From assembly GCF_905163445.1 (NCBI RefSeq), contig NC_053202.1, positions 8,742,001 through 8,806,000 on the forward strand: a stretch of DNA of 64,000 nucleotides, read 5' to 3'. Below, piece after piece: positions 10,666 to 21,297 of this stretch. The position numbers and the translations under genes are program-made. The number at the start of each line of letters is the position of its first letter. Within the stretch, counting starts at the first letter, position 1. This DNA is from Pararge aegeria. Lineage: Eukaryota; Arthropoda; Insecta; Lepidoptera; Nymphalidae. The notes beneath the pieces are model-generated. The model saw only the letters and a program-made list of their open reading frames with translations, was not told the DNA's origin and did no database searches.

Positions 10666-10960
10666 TATAATTCGATGGAGCCGGCTGCACGCACGAAAAA
10701 ACATGACGCATGCGGCGTTACCTCGCTCTGAGGCGTTCCATTCAAGCTTGAAGTGCAAGCGAGAGGGCGGAACGAGCGACAAAGAGGCACAGTCGGCCTC
10801 CGCGTTCGACATCTGTCTCTCTCCTACTTGAGTGAGCGATGCGTCCGCGTGGACAGCTTCTATACAATAATACGTTTACATGTTTTCGGCAAGGATACAG
10901 TGCAGTGAAAAGGTGTCAATTGTTTATAGCAACGATAATATCTATCAAACAAATAAAATT
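10666..10960. other. GC-rich island of unknown role
   Basis: A stretch of about 200 bp at 10670-10860 is clearly more GC-rich and CpG-rich than its surroundings. It contains cgagagggcggaacgagcga, a pyrimidine-rich tctgtctctctcctact and a downstream tacaataata. It resembles a promoter or 5' UTR region, but no adjoining exon can be shown. It could also be the 5' end of a mobile element. Confidence 0.35.
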
Positions 10961-11435
10961 AAAATTTTCATAACATTTTCACATTGAACCAAATAAAACA
11001 GGTATTTTATATCATTTTTCCGCGACTGTAACCCAATAAAGTCGTGAGAAAGTAAGGTAGGTATATCTCTCAGTAAACGAGTTTTAGTTGGAGCGTTTTT
11101 AAAAGTGAAAGAGTTTTTTTGAGTTAATCATTACTGCCTTTACACTTTGTGCACATCCGCTAGTCTTAATTCGACTAAGTATGGGTCAATAAGTGAACCG
11201 ACATAATGACTAAGTTTTTTGCATATTAATTGCAAAAGAAATTTTTAAAAGGTTATGTCCCGCGAAAACGCTCGCCGGTTTTTATGGCCGTACTGGTGAC
11301 GTCTAGGCAAATTAGAGCTTTAGTATTGATAACAAAAAAACCGCTACTGATACTTTGAAATTACGAAATACTTGATACTTGTCAAGTATACGGAGAGATT
11401 TTCGAAATTCAAGCTGTACAAAATAATGTTTAAAT
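10961..11435. other. Spacer
   Basis: AT-rich sequence with no supported coding frame. Confidence 0.4.
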
Positions 11436-11439
11436 AGCC

Positions 11440-11622
11440 GTGACGTCATGGCCCGTCCTGGGCGGCCGTTTTTCAGCGGCTCCCAGCGACTCGTTTGATG
11501 TCCTCTGTTCACCTCGTTGGGGTCGGAGTCCAAACCCCAAACGCTGCATTAACCTGTGCGGAGTCGCCATTTTAGCACCTTGTAAACCCAACGTCCATCG
11601 GTTTTCCGAGTACGTAGAGTAA
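11440..11622 (-). mobile_element. RTE fragment
   Basis: Parallels the plus-strand sequence at 2910-3062: cggctcccagcgactcg, tctgttcacctcgttggggt, ccaacgtccatcggttttcc. It is a decayed internal piece of the RTE C-terminal region, truncated at both ends. Confidence 0.85.
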
Positions 11623-11723
11623 GTTTTAAAAAAATATTAAAAAATAACAAAAACGATGAAAAAAATAAAAACAAACACAATAAAATTATTTTCTCTGTAT
11701 ATACGAGTAGGTCGTATAAGTTT

Positions 11724-11986
11724 GACGGCCGACTGGCGCAGTTGGCAGCGACCCTGCTTTCTGAGTCCAAGGCCGTGGGTTCGATTCCCACTACTGGAAA
11801 ATATTTATGTGATGAACATGAATGTTTTTTAGTGTCTGGGTGTTTATCTGTATATAATAAGTATTGTATATTATTTATAGAAATATTCATCAGTCATCTT
11901 AGTACCCATAACACAAGCTACGCTTACTTTGGGGCTAGATGGCGATGTGTGTAGTGTCGTAGTATATTTATTTATATTTATTTATA
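11724..11986 (+). mobile_element. SINE-1, full length
   Basis: The tRNA-like head has gactggcgcagttggcagcg (A-box) and gtgggttcgattccca (B-box). The body contains gtgtctgggtgtttatctgt, tagtacccataacacaagct and gctagatggcgatgtgtgta, and it ends in a ttta-rich tail. Pol III-type internal promoter boxes are inferred from the tRNA likeness. The apparent open frame through it is a by-product of the repeat. Confidence 0.93.
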
Positions 11987-12177
11987 GGTGTGTTTTTTTA
12001 CTTTTCTAACAATTAGAAAATAAACTTTACAGTAAAAAAAAAGTAAAAACTACAACCGAATTAAGGACCTACGCCTTTTTTGTAAGTCGTTTAAAAAGTA
12101 ACCTTATGTCCTATTTCTTGAAGATTCTATTTTCTTGATTTTTGATCACACATATCTTCATTATCATCGTTATATAA
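11987..12177. other. Spacer
   Basis: No recognisable feature. Confidence 0.4.
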
Positions 12178-12602
12178 ACCCATTACCAACCCACTACAGG
12201 GAACGGGTCTCCTGCCACAATGAGATGGGGTTAAGGCCGTAGTCCACCACACTGGCGCAGTGCGAATTTGTGGACTCCACACACCTCAACCACACACACT
12301 GCACAACCCAGAACATTATATAGAACTCGCAGGCATGCAGGTTTCCTCACGATATTCAAATTCAAATTCTAAATTCAAAATTCATTTATTTCAAGTAGGC
12401 CTAATATAAGCACTTTTGAAACGTCAAGTCTGTCTGTTTGTAGTGATTCTACCACCTTGATAGTTTCCTTCCCTGTTGAAGCAAGTGATATTTTAACTAC
12501 TTAAAACGCTCATAAATTACAAAAGTTAGCACGCAGGGATTCGAACTCGTACCGTACTGGGCTAACTTTCGAGCCCCTACCCAGTGAGCTATCACCACAC
12601 TT
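12178..12602 (-). mobile_element. SINE-3 with nested LINE 3' end
   Basis: The plus strand reads the SINE-3 reverse complement: acccattaccaacccactac, ggcatgcaggtttcctcacg, then an interruption at about 12353-12468. It resumes with cttccctgttgaagcaagtg and the tRNA-like head (cgcagggattcgaactc, cagtgagctatcaccac). The split copy is otherwise nearly complete. Confidence 0.88.
12353..12468 (-). mobile_element. LINE 3' end inserted in SINE-3
   Basis: Starts with repeated attcaaattca (the reversed tail), then tttatttcaagtaggcctaa, cacttttgaaacgtcaagtc and gtttgtagtgattctaccac. This is the reverse of the LINE 3' end at 21850-21985. It sits between cacgat and the ttcctt of the host SINE. Confidence 0.85.
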
Positions 12603-13014
12603 CACAATAAAGAGTGTAAATAATAATAACTAAATAACCGAAAGATTGAAGTTACATAAGACAAGTAAGATAAAATAGACTTTACGATGCAACTCGCCCA
12701 TAAATTTTAATATTAAAGGGCATATGAACTTTCACTTAAACCGGACACTGATTATATACGCGCAGGACACCAGGAGTGCGTTTTTGACACTCATACCAAA
12801 ATCTCGGTCAACAGCTGTAGGTAGGTCCGAGTACGTTGACGCTACTAGAAAGTGACTCTTGACTAGCTTTGCAAATCGGATCGTATATTCCGGAATGTCC
12901 CGTATCTAAACCACGATCAATCCCACCGGAAGCCCTCGAAAGATCATATTGGTAAATGCAATTATCAAATTCAAAATTCAAAAATTCTTTATCCATATAG
13001 TCCTATCACAGTAC
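12603..13014. other. Spacer
   Basis: No supported gene. A short attcaaaattcaaaaattc block near 12969 resembles a LINE tail. Confidence 0.4.
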
Positions 13015-13022
13015 CTCATACT

Positions 13023-13164
13023 CAGTGGCGTGCACTTCATACATGCACAAAAGCACTGCATACCCTAAAAATTTTGTATTACTCGAAAAGGGGAAGGATT
13101 TTCCCATATTATTGCCTTTTCTTCTTTATGCATACCCTGGTCAGAAATCCTGTGCACGCCAGTG
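13023..13164. mobile_element. hAT-type MITE with 8-bp TSD
   Basis: The left terminus cagtggcgtgca and right terminus tgcacgccagtg form an inverted repeat. The 8-bp sequence ctcatact flanks the element at 13015-13022 and 13165-13172. CAGTGG termini with an 8-bp TSD fit the hAT superfamily. At 142 bp it has no coding capacity. Confidence 0.92.
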
Positions 13165-13172
13165 CTCATACT

Positions 13173-13670
13173 TCATTGTGAGGTGACAGTGATAACCAAA
13201 TTATTTAAATAAAGCTACTTAAACAGTTCGCCCTGCTATAGGAGAAGCCCACAACAAACTTAGCAAGTTTTATTTATGTTATCACTTTTTGTTTCTTTGC
13301 TAGACTCAAGCTTCATAGATGGGGTCTAGGGCATTTACCCACCACTCCGCTTCAATGTGAGTAGGTAGAACAATAATATAAACTTTCAAATGTATACAAA
13401 TATGAGATCCTAAAGTAAAACACTGACATTTAACATAAGAACATTGTTAATTAACTGAATAACAGGTTATTTATTTGTTGTTTTACATCAACAGGTTTTA
13501 ATTTTAACAACAATTATAATAAGTTATAGTGTATGTAAATCCACTTAGAGGTTACCTAAGCATGCTGAAAAAGAGAAAGGTTATAATACAATAAAATAAA
13601 ATAATGTAATAAAATAATACTACAATGAAGTAATCTACCTAATCCAAAGTCGTATATGGTAGATTGAATT
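13173..13670. other. Spacer
   Basis: AT-rich, with an aataaaataaaataatgtaa run near 13590. No gene supported. Confidence 0.4.
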
Positions 13671-13671
13671 C

Positions 13672-13796
13672 CAGAATTCCACCAGACCAGACCAGAGAAA
13701 ATTCAGAAATTGTAATTTTCAAATTGGAAATCGGAGCCGGGACCTTCTTCTTAAATTCCCAGCGCTCTCTGTGTCTCCAGGGACGTCGTCAAAATC
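13672..13796 (-). mobile_element. SINE-2 head fragment
   Basis: Contains ccaccagaccagaccagaga, gagccgggacctt and a head ending ccagggacgtcgtc. It is the head-proximal half of SINE-2 in reverse and is diverged. Confidence 0.78.
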
Positions 13797-14160
13797 GGCT
13801 ATACCTATAATCTGGATACCTTCAAATCAAGAGTGAATAGGCATCTTCTAGGCAAGCGCGCCCGTCCTTAGTGTGATTGCAGCCAAGCACTTGTCTGTAT
13901 ACATATAAAAAAGAAGCAGTAGTCATACTACTCATAGTAAAGGCGTAGACCGATTCTAAAGATGAATAAGATCTCAATGAATGACGCACAGCCACTGGCG
14001 TTAACTTTCTACAAGAAAAGTAAATTCTTTGAGTGAGTTTCCTCATAAAACCAATAGGTACATTCACTCTTACACGCATGCTGGCTTTAAATTCCTTAGA
14101 TGCGCATGCACATAATACATTAGTATTAAATGAGAAAAGTATGATTTTATGATTTTACTA
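13797..14160. other. Spacer
   Basis: No recognisable domain in any frame. Confidence 0.35.
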
Positions 14161-14224
14161 ACAACTTGTTGCCCGATACTTCGTCCGCGTGCTTTTAACC
14201 CCCGACGAAAAAACGGAGGGTTTT
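14161..14224 (-). mobile_element. Helitron 3' end fragment
   Basis: The motif ttgcccgatacttcgtccgc is the reverse of the gcgga.gaagtcgcgggcaa terminus seen in other Helitron copies here. It is cut short by the adjoining SINE-1. Confidence 0.55.
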
Positions 14225-14473
14225 ATTACTACGACAATACACACATCGCCATCTAGTCCCAAAAGTAAGCGTAGCTTGTGTTATGGGTACTAAGATAGCT
14301 GATGAATATTTTTATGAATATAATGCACACAAATATTTATAACCTACAGATGAATACCCAGACACTGAAAAACATTCACGTTCATCTCACAAACATTTTA
14401 CAGCTGTGGGAATCGTACCCACGGCCTTGGACTCAGAAAGCAGGGTCACTGCCCACTGCGCCAGCCGGCCGTC
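14225..14473 (-). mobile_element. SINE-1, full length
   Basis: Reverse copy with gacaatacacacatcgccat at the 3' side, a B-box complement near 14407-14421 (tgggaatcgtaccca, one substitution) and the head complement actgcgccagccggccgtc. Confidence 0.9.
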
Positions 14474-14920
14474 AAATGTGTATGTGTGTGTCTATCTGTA
14501 GCATCATACCTATATCCCGTATGAACTGTTTTGTTTGTAAAGTGAATTTGTTGATGGTGTTTTATCTAAGTTTTATGAATATCTGTCCCAGACGGCCGAC
14601 GCCATGGCGTATTACATATTTTTCACAACTCAATATGGGTATCAAATGAAAGGGATTGACTAGTAGAATAATGTACACTATAATAAGGAAAACCAAAAAT
14701 AAGTGGGTGTTTGATAACTAGTACTAGCGGCTATAAAGAAATAGACGGAATGTCCTCCATTTCGAGGGAAGCCAGTTGCTAAGGTCCAATCTGGTTTAAG
14801 TTGGCGGCCTCAATCAGATGAGACTCGTAAAGAGTTTATCCTATGAACATACGACAGACAAAGTCACTGGCGATATTTAAAAAAGCCGTTAAGTTTTATT
14901 ATTTGTCGAACTGAAGGCGA
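14474..14920. other. Spacer
   Basis: No recognisable gene or repeat. Confidence 0.4.
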
Positions 14921-14924
14921 TGTT

Positions 14925-15265
14925 TAATAGTATTTATTTACTTTTATCTAAGTATTTATTATAAGGTATATAGTTTATTATTAGTTTTTTTTTATATATT
15001 TATTATATACCAGATGTATTTGTGTATATTAGTTTCTGTATTAGAATTTAGTTATTCGTATGTATTTATTTTATATTTTGTACCACCTGCAGTTACTTCT
15101 CCTCATTTTTTCCCTAATTCTAAGCCTGGCTGTAATTGTTGCCTGGCAGAGATCGCTACTAAGCAATAAGGCCGCCTTTTGTATTCTACTTCTATTTTAT
15201 GTTTCTTGTATAATTCTTAATGTGGTGTACAAATAAAGAGTTATAACAATAATAATAATATGCTC
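14925..15265 (+). mobile_element. LINE 3' UTR
   Basis: AT-rich 3' UTR containing ttgttgcctggcagagatcg, ctactaagcaataaggccgc and tgtggtgtacaaataaagag, ending in an (aat)n tail at 15250-15262. The same core is found reversed at 20228-20345 and 35595-35760. Coding sequence is not retained. The pattern fits a Jockey-like element, but the clade is inferred. Confidence 0.72.
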
Positions 15266-15585
15266 TCCATGCTCAGTCCACCTTACTGACGCGTTCGAAA
15301 CAAATAGACGGACAATTTCGCATTTATAATATACTAGCTTTTAAGTAAAGTTAATTTTTTATGTGGTAAAATTTACTTATAAGGTTTAAAAAATATCTTG
15401 CCGGTAATAGAAAAATATGAACGTAAATGACTTAAGAAATCACCTTCAATAAACCTTCATATACGTTTTTATCCTCTAATTGAAGCCTTAGTTGGAATTT
15501 TTAAAATTTGTGAAACACGTTTTCCTTATTTTTAATCGAAAACCTAAAATCAAAGTCTCATGGATGTAACTCGAAAAATGAATTG
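15266..15585. other. Spacer
   Basis: No recognisable feature. Confidence 0.4.
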
Positions 15586-15589
15586 ATTA

Positions 15590-15795
15590 ATGAAGAATTT
15601 CATAGAAACTTTCATCCCCCATTTAACCCTCTTAGGGTTGGAATTTTCAAAAGTCCTTTCTTATGGGATGCCTACATTGTAATAACTGTCTGTGTGCAAA
15701 ATTTCAGCCCGATCCGTCAAGTGGTTAGAGCTGTGGGTTGATAGATCAGTCAGTCAGTCAGTCACCTTTGCCTTTTATATATATAGAAGAATGGA
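15590..15795 (-). mobile_element. Non-autonomous element resembling a Helitron derivative
   Basis: The stretch tttcagcccgatccgtcaag with a repeated gtcagtcagtcagtcac and a terminal ttttatatatatag is the reverse of the usual 5' half of insect non-autonomous elements. The 3' terminus is not clear. Confidence 0.45.
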
Positions 15796-17400
15796 AGTAT
15801 GGAGATGCGGAACATTCTAATCACATAATTGGTGATCTTTAGTGCCACATTATTTGATAATGTTTTGCTTATGCTTATCTTCATCATCATCCTCTTATAA
15901 AAAAAACTTTCTCCAACTTTCCCACGCTCTTTTGTAATATTCGGTACAATACATCCAAATAAGAACTTTATAACATCATGATGAATACAAAATAATTGCG
16001 GTTCACAGTAAACCTTGTTTTTACTTTTTGTTTTTTTCTTGTGGATGCCTTCTAATGATTAGTGGTTGATGTGGTTGCCACAAACAATTACTGCTACTGG
16101 AGGCTTACTACCATCGTTAAAAGCATTATTATTTTATAATTTAATACAAGCTGCGCCCTGCGGTTTCATCTCGGAAACTACTGGACGCAGCGTACAGCTA
16201 TATAATCTGCAAACTGAATCAATCAGCTACCGTTATCCACCGAGAAACAAAAGATAAATACTAAAAAAAGTTTAACAGCGGGCGCCAAAAATCAACCGTT
16301 AATATTGAACAGTATTTCAGATTTCTACCAATATTTATTCAGCATTCACAGCATTCTGATTTCCTGCCAAGATTTCTACATGTCTCTATCAAATACCAGT
16401 TTCTAAAAACAAAACTTTGAGATGTTAGTCTTTTTGCACATCTACATTGCTTTGAGCCAAGCTTTCGACCTTGGCATAGAAAGTTGACCATAGTCACAGT
16501 GTAGCAATAATACAGTTCAGTACCTACTATACAGGTACTCGGAGCAACAGATAGTGGGGCTTTGCAACGCGGGCACAAACTGTAAGCTTGACATTGATAT
16601 GACCATGCGTCTAAAAAATCTAAATGCTGATAAACGACTAAGAAACCGGCTTTGCATCGTTCGAGTCCATGTAGGACTGAAGTGTATCCAAAAAGCAGTC
16701 GTATTCATATGAAAATACCCATCAACTTAATGTCATGTTTGTAAAAATCCTAATCAATTTAAAAATAAATCTGGCAAATATAAATTTATAGTTTAGATAA
16801 CTATAAATTTATAGTTATCTAAACTTTAATTATTAGAGTTTACTCCTTAAGAATCGATTTTCATATACAAGGCGCCCGGTATGAGAAAAATGTCAGGAGT
16901 AAAATCTACTAATGAATGACCTCGTTACGTTTTCGCTTTGCAACGTTGCATGCCCGGCAACCGTGATGCGCAAACATGCAACGTCGCTTTGGTTTAATTC
17001 ACTTATTTTTCCTATTTACGTTACCAAGGAAACCGAATAATATCTAGATAAAGAAACAAACACATAAATGTATAGGCCAGAGTGAGATAGAAAACATAAT
17101 ACATTTTTTTACCTATTCTAGTTACCATGGAAACTAAATAATAAACATTACATTTATCCTAATAGTTCAGATACTATACATCCACCTCAATCTCTCTTAG
17201 GCTACTTTTAAGAAGTTACACTTCCGCTGTGTGTGAATAAATTGCAGAGGATTTTTAATTTACCCTTTCATATGGTATTAATCTTTATTCAGTTAAATAA
17301 ATTCTTTTTGTGTATGTTTCGACAATCGTACTGAAGGAGTAAACTCCAGTCGTGCGTCGGAGCTGACACACACTTTTTTTGACCCACTTTATAATTTTAC
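15796..17400. other. Long spacer with one palindrome
   Basis: No gene supported. Two short open frames (16066-16257 and the reverse 16339-16708) carry no recognisable domain. A 34-bp perfect palindrome lies at 16791-16824. Confidence 0.4.
16791..16824. repeat. 34-bp perfect palindrome
   Basis: gtttagataactataaa is followed directly by its exact reverse complement tttatagttatctaaac with no loop. The block tataaatttata also precedes it at 16779-16790. Confidence 0.93.
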
Positions 17401-17404
17401 TGTA

Positions 17405-17485
17405 ACAATTATTTTATTTCAAGTGGACCCAGTTTACAAGCACTTTTGAAACGTCAAGTCAATCTGTTTGTAGTGACTCTACCAC
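17405..17485 (-). mobile_element. LINE 3' end fragment
   Basis: attttatttcaagtggaccc, cacttttgaaacgtcaagtc and gtttgtagtgactctaccac match the reverse LINE 3' end at 12375-12465. Confidence 0.78.
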
Positions 17486-17494
17486 CAATCATTC

Positions 17495-17635
17495 ATTATC
17501 ATCATCGCATCAACCCATTACCGGCCCACTACAGGGCACGGGTCTCCTCTGACAACAGGTCTCCAATGACAAGCGGTTAAGGCCACGCTGGCCCAGACGC
17601 TGACAGACTCGGGCATAGAACTGTACGATCGCTAA
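17495..17635 (-). mobile_element. SINE-3 3' fragment
   Basis: Contains caacccattaccggcccact, acagggcacgggtctcctct and ggccacgctggcccag. The head half is missing. Confidence 0.8.
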
Positions 17636-17813
17636 ACTGCGCAATACCGCTACCAATGCATTGATAATATAAACCTGCCACTTTAGAAGCCAGCACATAA
17701 ATCAAAAGTTATGACTTTGTTACTTTTACTTAACTGCAACCGTAATCTTAGTCATTTACTAGTAGCAGCTTTGACTAAACCCTAATTGATTGTAACTAGA
17801 AAGTTTTAATTTA

Positions 17814-17880
17814 GACTAGCGGTAGCCCGCGACTTCGTCTGCGCATATGATTTCTCGTAATTTTTTTCTTCGGTAAGTAG
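17814..17880 (-). mobile_element. Helitron 3' end fragment
   Basis: Begins actagcggtagcccgcgact then tcgtctgcg, the reverse of a ..cgcgggctaccgctagt terminus. CTAGT ends are typical of lepidopteran non-autonomous Helitrons. The other end cannot be defined. Confidence 0.6.
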
Positions 17881-18265
17881 GTTATTTAAGCAACTTTTCA
17901 ATCACTGTTTCACGACTTTATGGGTGGATTTTTCACTAGATGATGTTTAAATTAAATCAGCTAATATTAAAAAAATATACGTATTTTAGGCCTTCCGTTC
18001 AACACTCTAAATATATATATAGGCTTTATGTATTTGTAGAATTACACGCAGGGCCTATATATTTTTTTAATATTATAAACGAGCAGACTCACTTTTTAAA
18101 GCTGAAAAGTCTGCTTGTTTGGTTGAACGCGCTAATCTCAGGAACTACTACTTCGAATTGAAAAAAATCATGTTTTTGTTGGATAGTAAAATTATCGAGA
18201 AAGGCTATATGAAACATCAATATAGACAGGCTATATAGACACATGATGTCGTGAATTTTAAAGTT
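17881..18265. other. Spacer
   Basis: AT-rich. The partial repeat caatatagacaggctatata near 18219 echoes aaaggctatatgaaac at 18201. No gene. Confidence 0.35.
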
Positions 18266-18269
18266 TTAT

Positions 18270-18415
18270 TCATATTATGAAAATTAAGCTTAATTTGCTA
18301 TACTCTGCGAAAAGCAGGAGAATCTGCATGGTGTAATTTATAATTTCTTCAAATTTCAATCCTTATCCACACCAAACAGATCTTCGTCAATGTACCCTCT
18401 ACGCAAAATACGCCA
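18270..18415. repeat. REP-B dispersed repeat
   Basis: tatgaaaattaagcttaatt, tgctatactctgcgaaaagc, aggagaatctgcatggtgta, ttataatttcttcaa and caaacagatcttcgtcaatg are all present in order. Confidence 0.78.
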
Positions 18416-18615
18416 AATGTGTTGTTTTTTATACCTTTCTTACACCTTATCTTTCTAAGCCACCTCGTTAGTGCCTCTGAATATATTCAATAGAGGTGCA
18501 GTGCAGTTTATTTGTTCGTTTAGAAATTCGAACCTCCGATCTTTATTTTAATAATTTCTAATTGTTTTCTCAAATCAAGCCTCAACTCTTTATCGCAGGT
18601 ATTTAAGATTTCGTA
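18416..18615. other. Spacer
   Basis: Nothing recognised. Confidence 0.4.
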
Positions 18616-18619
18616 TCAA

Positions 18620-18852
18620 TAAATAAATATACTACGACAATACACACATCGCCATCTAGACCCAAAGTTAGCGTAGCTTGTGTTACGGGTACTAAGATGA
18701 TTTATGAATAAATACTTATAATATACAGATAAACACCCAGACACTGAAAAACATTCATGTTCTTCACATAAACATTTTCCAGTTGTGGGAATCGAACCCA
18801 CGACCTTGGACTCAGAAAGCAGGGCCGCTGCCAACTGCGCCAGTCGGCCGTC
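18620..18852 (-). mobile_element. SINE-1, full length
   Basis: Reverse copy with tgtgggaatcgaacccacga (B-box complement), cagggccgctgccaactgcg (head) and a terminal ccagtcggccgtca. Confidence 0.92.
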
Positions 18853-19765
18853 ACATCAATGATTACTGGCTACGTTATGCCCACTGTCTTAAAGATGTTT
18901 TGCAAAAATAGATTTTTCAGGATGGTTATGATTGAACGAGCATATGGTGCTCTTTGTAACGCGTTTAAAATTTACGTCCGGTCTCATACTATATATTCAT
19001 ACTATATTAGTATATAAGTACAGATTCCGTAAAGTAGGTCTTAGCGGTAACTTGCTCCAAAACAATGCTCCATTATTTAACAGTGAAACCTAGTGATAAT
19101 AGGTTAACTTGTTAAGTAGTAATTAGTTAACCATTCAGTTACCTTTATGAATATGAATGAACTTCTATTCAGATGTCAGTCTTTAGGGAGTATTTCATAC
19201 CTTTTACATTTTCTCTCCTTTTCAAGGTTAAGAAAATATTGTTTGTTGTTTTATACATTTTATGCGAATCTTTACATACTATATAACAAAGTCACTTTCC
19301 GCCTCTGTGTCTTATCCGCTAACTCCTTAAATATTATAAATGTTTGCATTTATAATGTCAAAACTATTTTCGTTAAAGTGAAAACTATTTTCTTTATCCA
19401 TTACCTACTTGGTATAATGAAATAAAATATGTCCCTTAAAATCCTTGAAATGATAAGTTAGCAAGCTACAGCATCTTCAAATGATAAAGTTTTTAACAAA
19501 CTGCGATAAAACAAAAACTTATCACAGTAGTTTCAAGTGTTATTCATAAGGGAATATGTAAGGATATTTCAAAAATATAGTGTTTATTTGTTATGGTTAT
19601 TTCTACATGCCGATACAGCCAAATTGGACAAAAAGATAATTCCAGATTATTTTAGTTGTGGTTTTGTTTGTTTGTCCTTCCTACAAGTTCTAGCTAAGCA
19701 ACCGATCAATTTGATTTTGGCATAGAGTTAGTTGAAAGGACGGAGAGTAACATACTTTGTATCTT
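18853..19765. other. Spacer
   Basis: AT-rich. Open frames of 92 and 62 codons near 19147 and 19537 are hydrophobic low-complexity translations with no motif, and I do not call them genes. Confidence 0.4.
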
Positions 19766-19767
19766 TT

Positions 19768-20030
19768 GACGGCCGACTGGCGCAGAGGGCAGCGATCCTG
19801 CTTTCTGAGTCCTAGGCCGTGGGTTCGATTCCCACAACTGGAAAATGTTTGTGTGATGAGCATGAATGTTTTTCAGTGTCTGGGTGTTTATGTGTATATT
19901 ATAAGTATTTATGTGTATTCTATTCATAAAAATATTCAACAGCTATCTTAGTACCCATAACACAAGCTACGCTTACTTTGGGGCTAGATGGCGATGTGTG
20001 TATTGTAGTAGTATATTTATTGATTTATTA
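19768..20030 (+). mobile_element. SINE-1, full length
   Basis: Head gacggccgactggcgcagag and ccgtgggttcgattccca, body through gggctagatggcgatgtgtg, and a ttta-rich tail. Confidence 0.93.
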
Positions 20031-20057
20031 ATTTGTATACCAGGAGAACATAGGGTC

Positions 20058-20208
20058 ATTAACATCATCACTTCAACCGATTGAAGTCCACTGCTGGACA
20101 TAGGTCTTTCGTGGAGAGTTCCAAAATCCACGGTCCTGGGCCGCTTGTTTCCAGCAGCTACCAGCGACTCTTCTGATGTCGTCTGTCCACCTCGTTGGGA
20201 GCCGACGA
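20058..20208 (-). mobile_element. RTE 3' end fragment
   Basis: catcatcacttcaaccgatt, tccactgctggacataggtc, cggtcctgggccgcttg and tctgtccacctcgttggga match the 3' end of the RTE at 2831-3000. The piece is about 150 bp, with a short reversed CAT tail. Confidence 0.9.
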
Positions 20209-20227
20209 GGTAGACAGACGATATAAC

Positions 20228-20350
20228 GAATGAATACACTTTTATTGTACACCAAAGAAAAAAGTAGTTACAGAGATATAAATACATATCAAGAGAGTAC
20301 AACTTGGTGGCCTTATCATAGCGATTTCTTCCAGGCAACCAATGGCGTAA
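20228..20350 (-). mobile_element. LINE 3' UTR fragment
   Basis: cacttttattgtacaccaaa, then ggccttatcatagcgatttc and ttccaggcaacca, the reverse of the LINE 3' UTR at 15140-15230. Confidence 0.75.
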
Positions 20351-20768
20351 AAGGAAAAAACATAGAAAAGAGGTAGGTGGTGCAATAAATAATATTTAAA
20401 ATTATACAAATATATAAATAAAACATAAATATATATCTATATAAATATAACTATATAACGAACATAGGGTACCAAGGAGTTCTTACCAAACTTTAATAAA
20501 CGAACGAAGAAAGCAAGCTACAAATTGCTGACGATAATATTGACGTGTTACTGGGCACCTATCACAGCTTCTAAATTCACTCAATTCATCGTATTGGGCG
20601 GCAAAAAGACTTTTCTTTTCACTTCGCAGCTGTACGCTATCGCACCCAGACCACTTTCACTCAGGCGTACTGTAATTTGATGGAGAACGTGTAGACCGGC
20701 CGGATTTTAAGCTAATTGTGATTATTATCTACGTTGTTTGTCCATAAATAAAACTACATTATTGATAT
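20351..20768. other. Spacer
   Basis: Low-complexity atata and aataaa sequence, then unrecognised sequence with no gene. Confidence 0.4.
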
Positions 20769-20771
20769 TTT

Positions 20772-21290
20772 GACGGCCGATTGGCGCAGTGGGCAGTGAG
20801 CCTGCTTTCTAAGTCCAAGGCGGTGGGTTCGATTCCCACAACTGGAAAATGTCTCTACGATAAACATGAATGTTTTTCAGTGTTTGGAGTTTTATTTGTA
20901 CATCCCTACTTAATATTATAAATGTGAATGTAAGTTTGTTTGTTACGCTTTGACACGACAACTACTGAACCGATCTTCATGAAACTTCGTATACATATTC
21001 TTGGAGGTATTAGAAATTATATAGTATACTTTTCATTGACAAAAAAATATTACGTAATATAAAAAAAGTTTGTGCAAAAATCTCAATATGACTATAGGTG
21101 TCGCCTCCCAAAATTACGCGGGCGAAGCCGCAGGGCACATCTAGTATATTATAAGTATTTATGTTTATTATTCATTTAGGGTTATCCATCAGTCATCTTA
21201 GTACCCATAACACTAACTACGGTTAATTTGGGGCTAGATGGCGATGTGTGTATTGTCGTAGTACTATATTTATTTATATTTTAAATTTAT
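20772..21290 (+). mobile_element. SINE-1 split by a Helitron
   Basis: The head (gacggccgattggcgcagtg, gtgggttcgattcccaca) runs to tttatttgta at 20900. The copy resumes at about 21146 with tattataagtatttatg and ends gatggcgatgtgtgtattg near 21258 plus its tail. Deleting the insert restores a normal SINE-1. Confidence 0.92.
20901..21145 (+). mobile_element. Non-autonomous Helitron nested in SINE-1
   Basis: Starts catccctacttaatattata and ends gcgggcgaagccgcagggca followed by catctagt. No terminal inverted repeat is visible. The junction adds only the dinucleotide TA. A related copy is at 52172-52422. Confidence 0.85.
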
Positions 21291-21297
21291 GAGAACT

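Noticed and set aside
11724..11800. tRNA gene
   Set aside because: A- and B-boxes are present, but no cloverleaf closes and the same sequence recurs more than ten times with a conserved non-tRNA body. It is a SINE head.
11742..11954. 70-codon frame beginning MAATLLSESKAVGSIPTTGK
   Set aside because: The same peptide appears in most SINE-1 copies on either strand. It is a by-product of the repeat and not a gene.
19147..19425. 92-codon hydrophobic frame
   Set aside because: AT-rich low-complexity sequence gives hydrophobic translations by chance, and no family pattern is visible.
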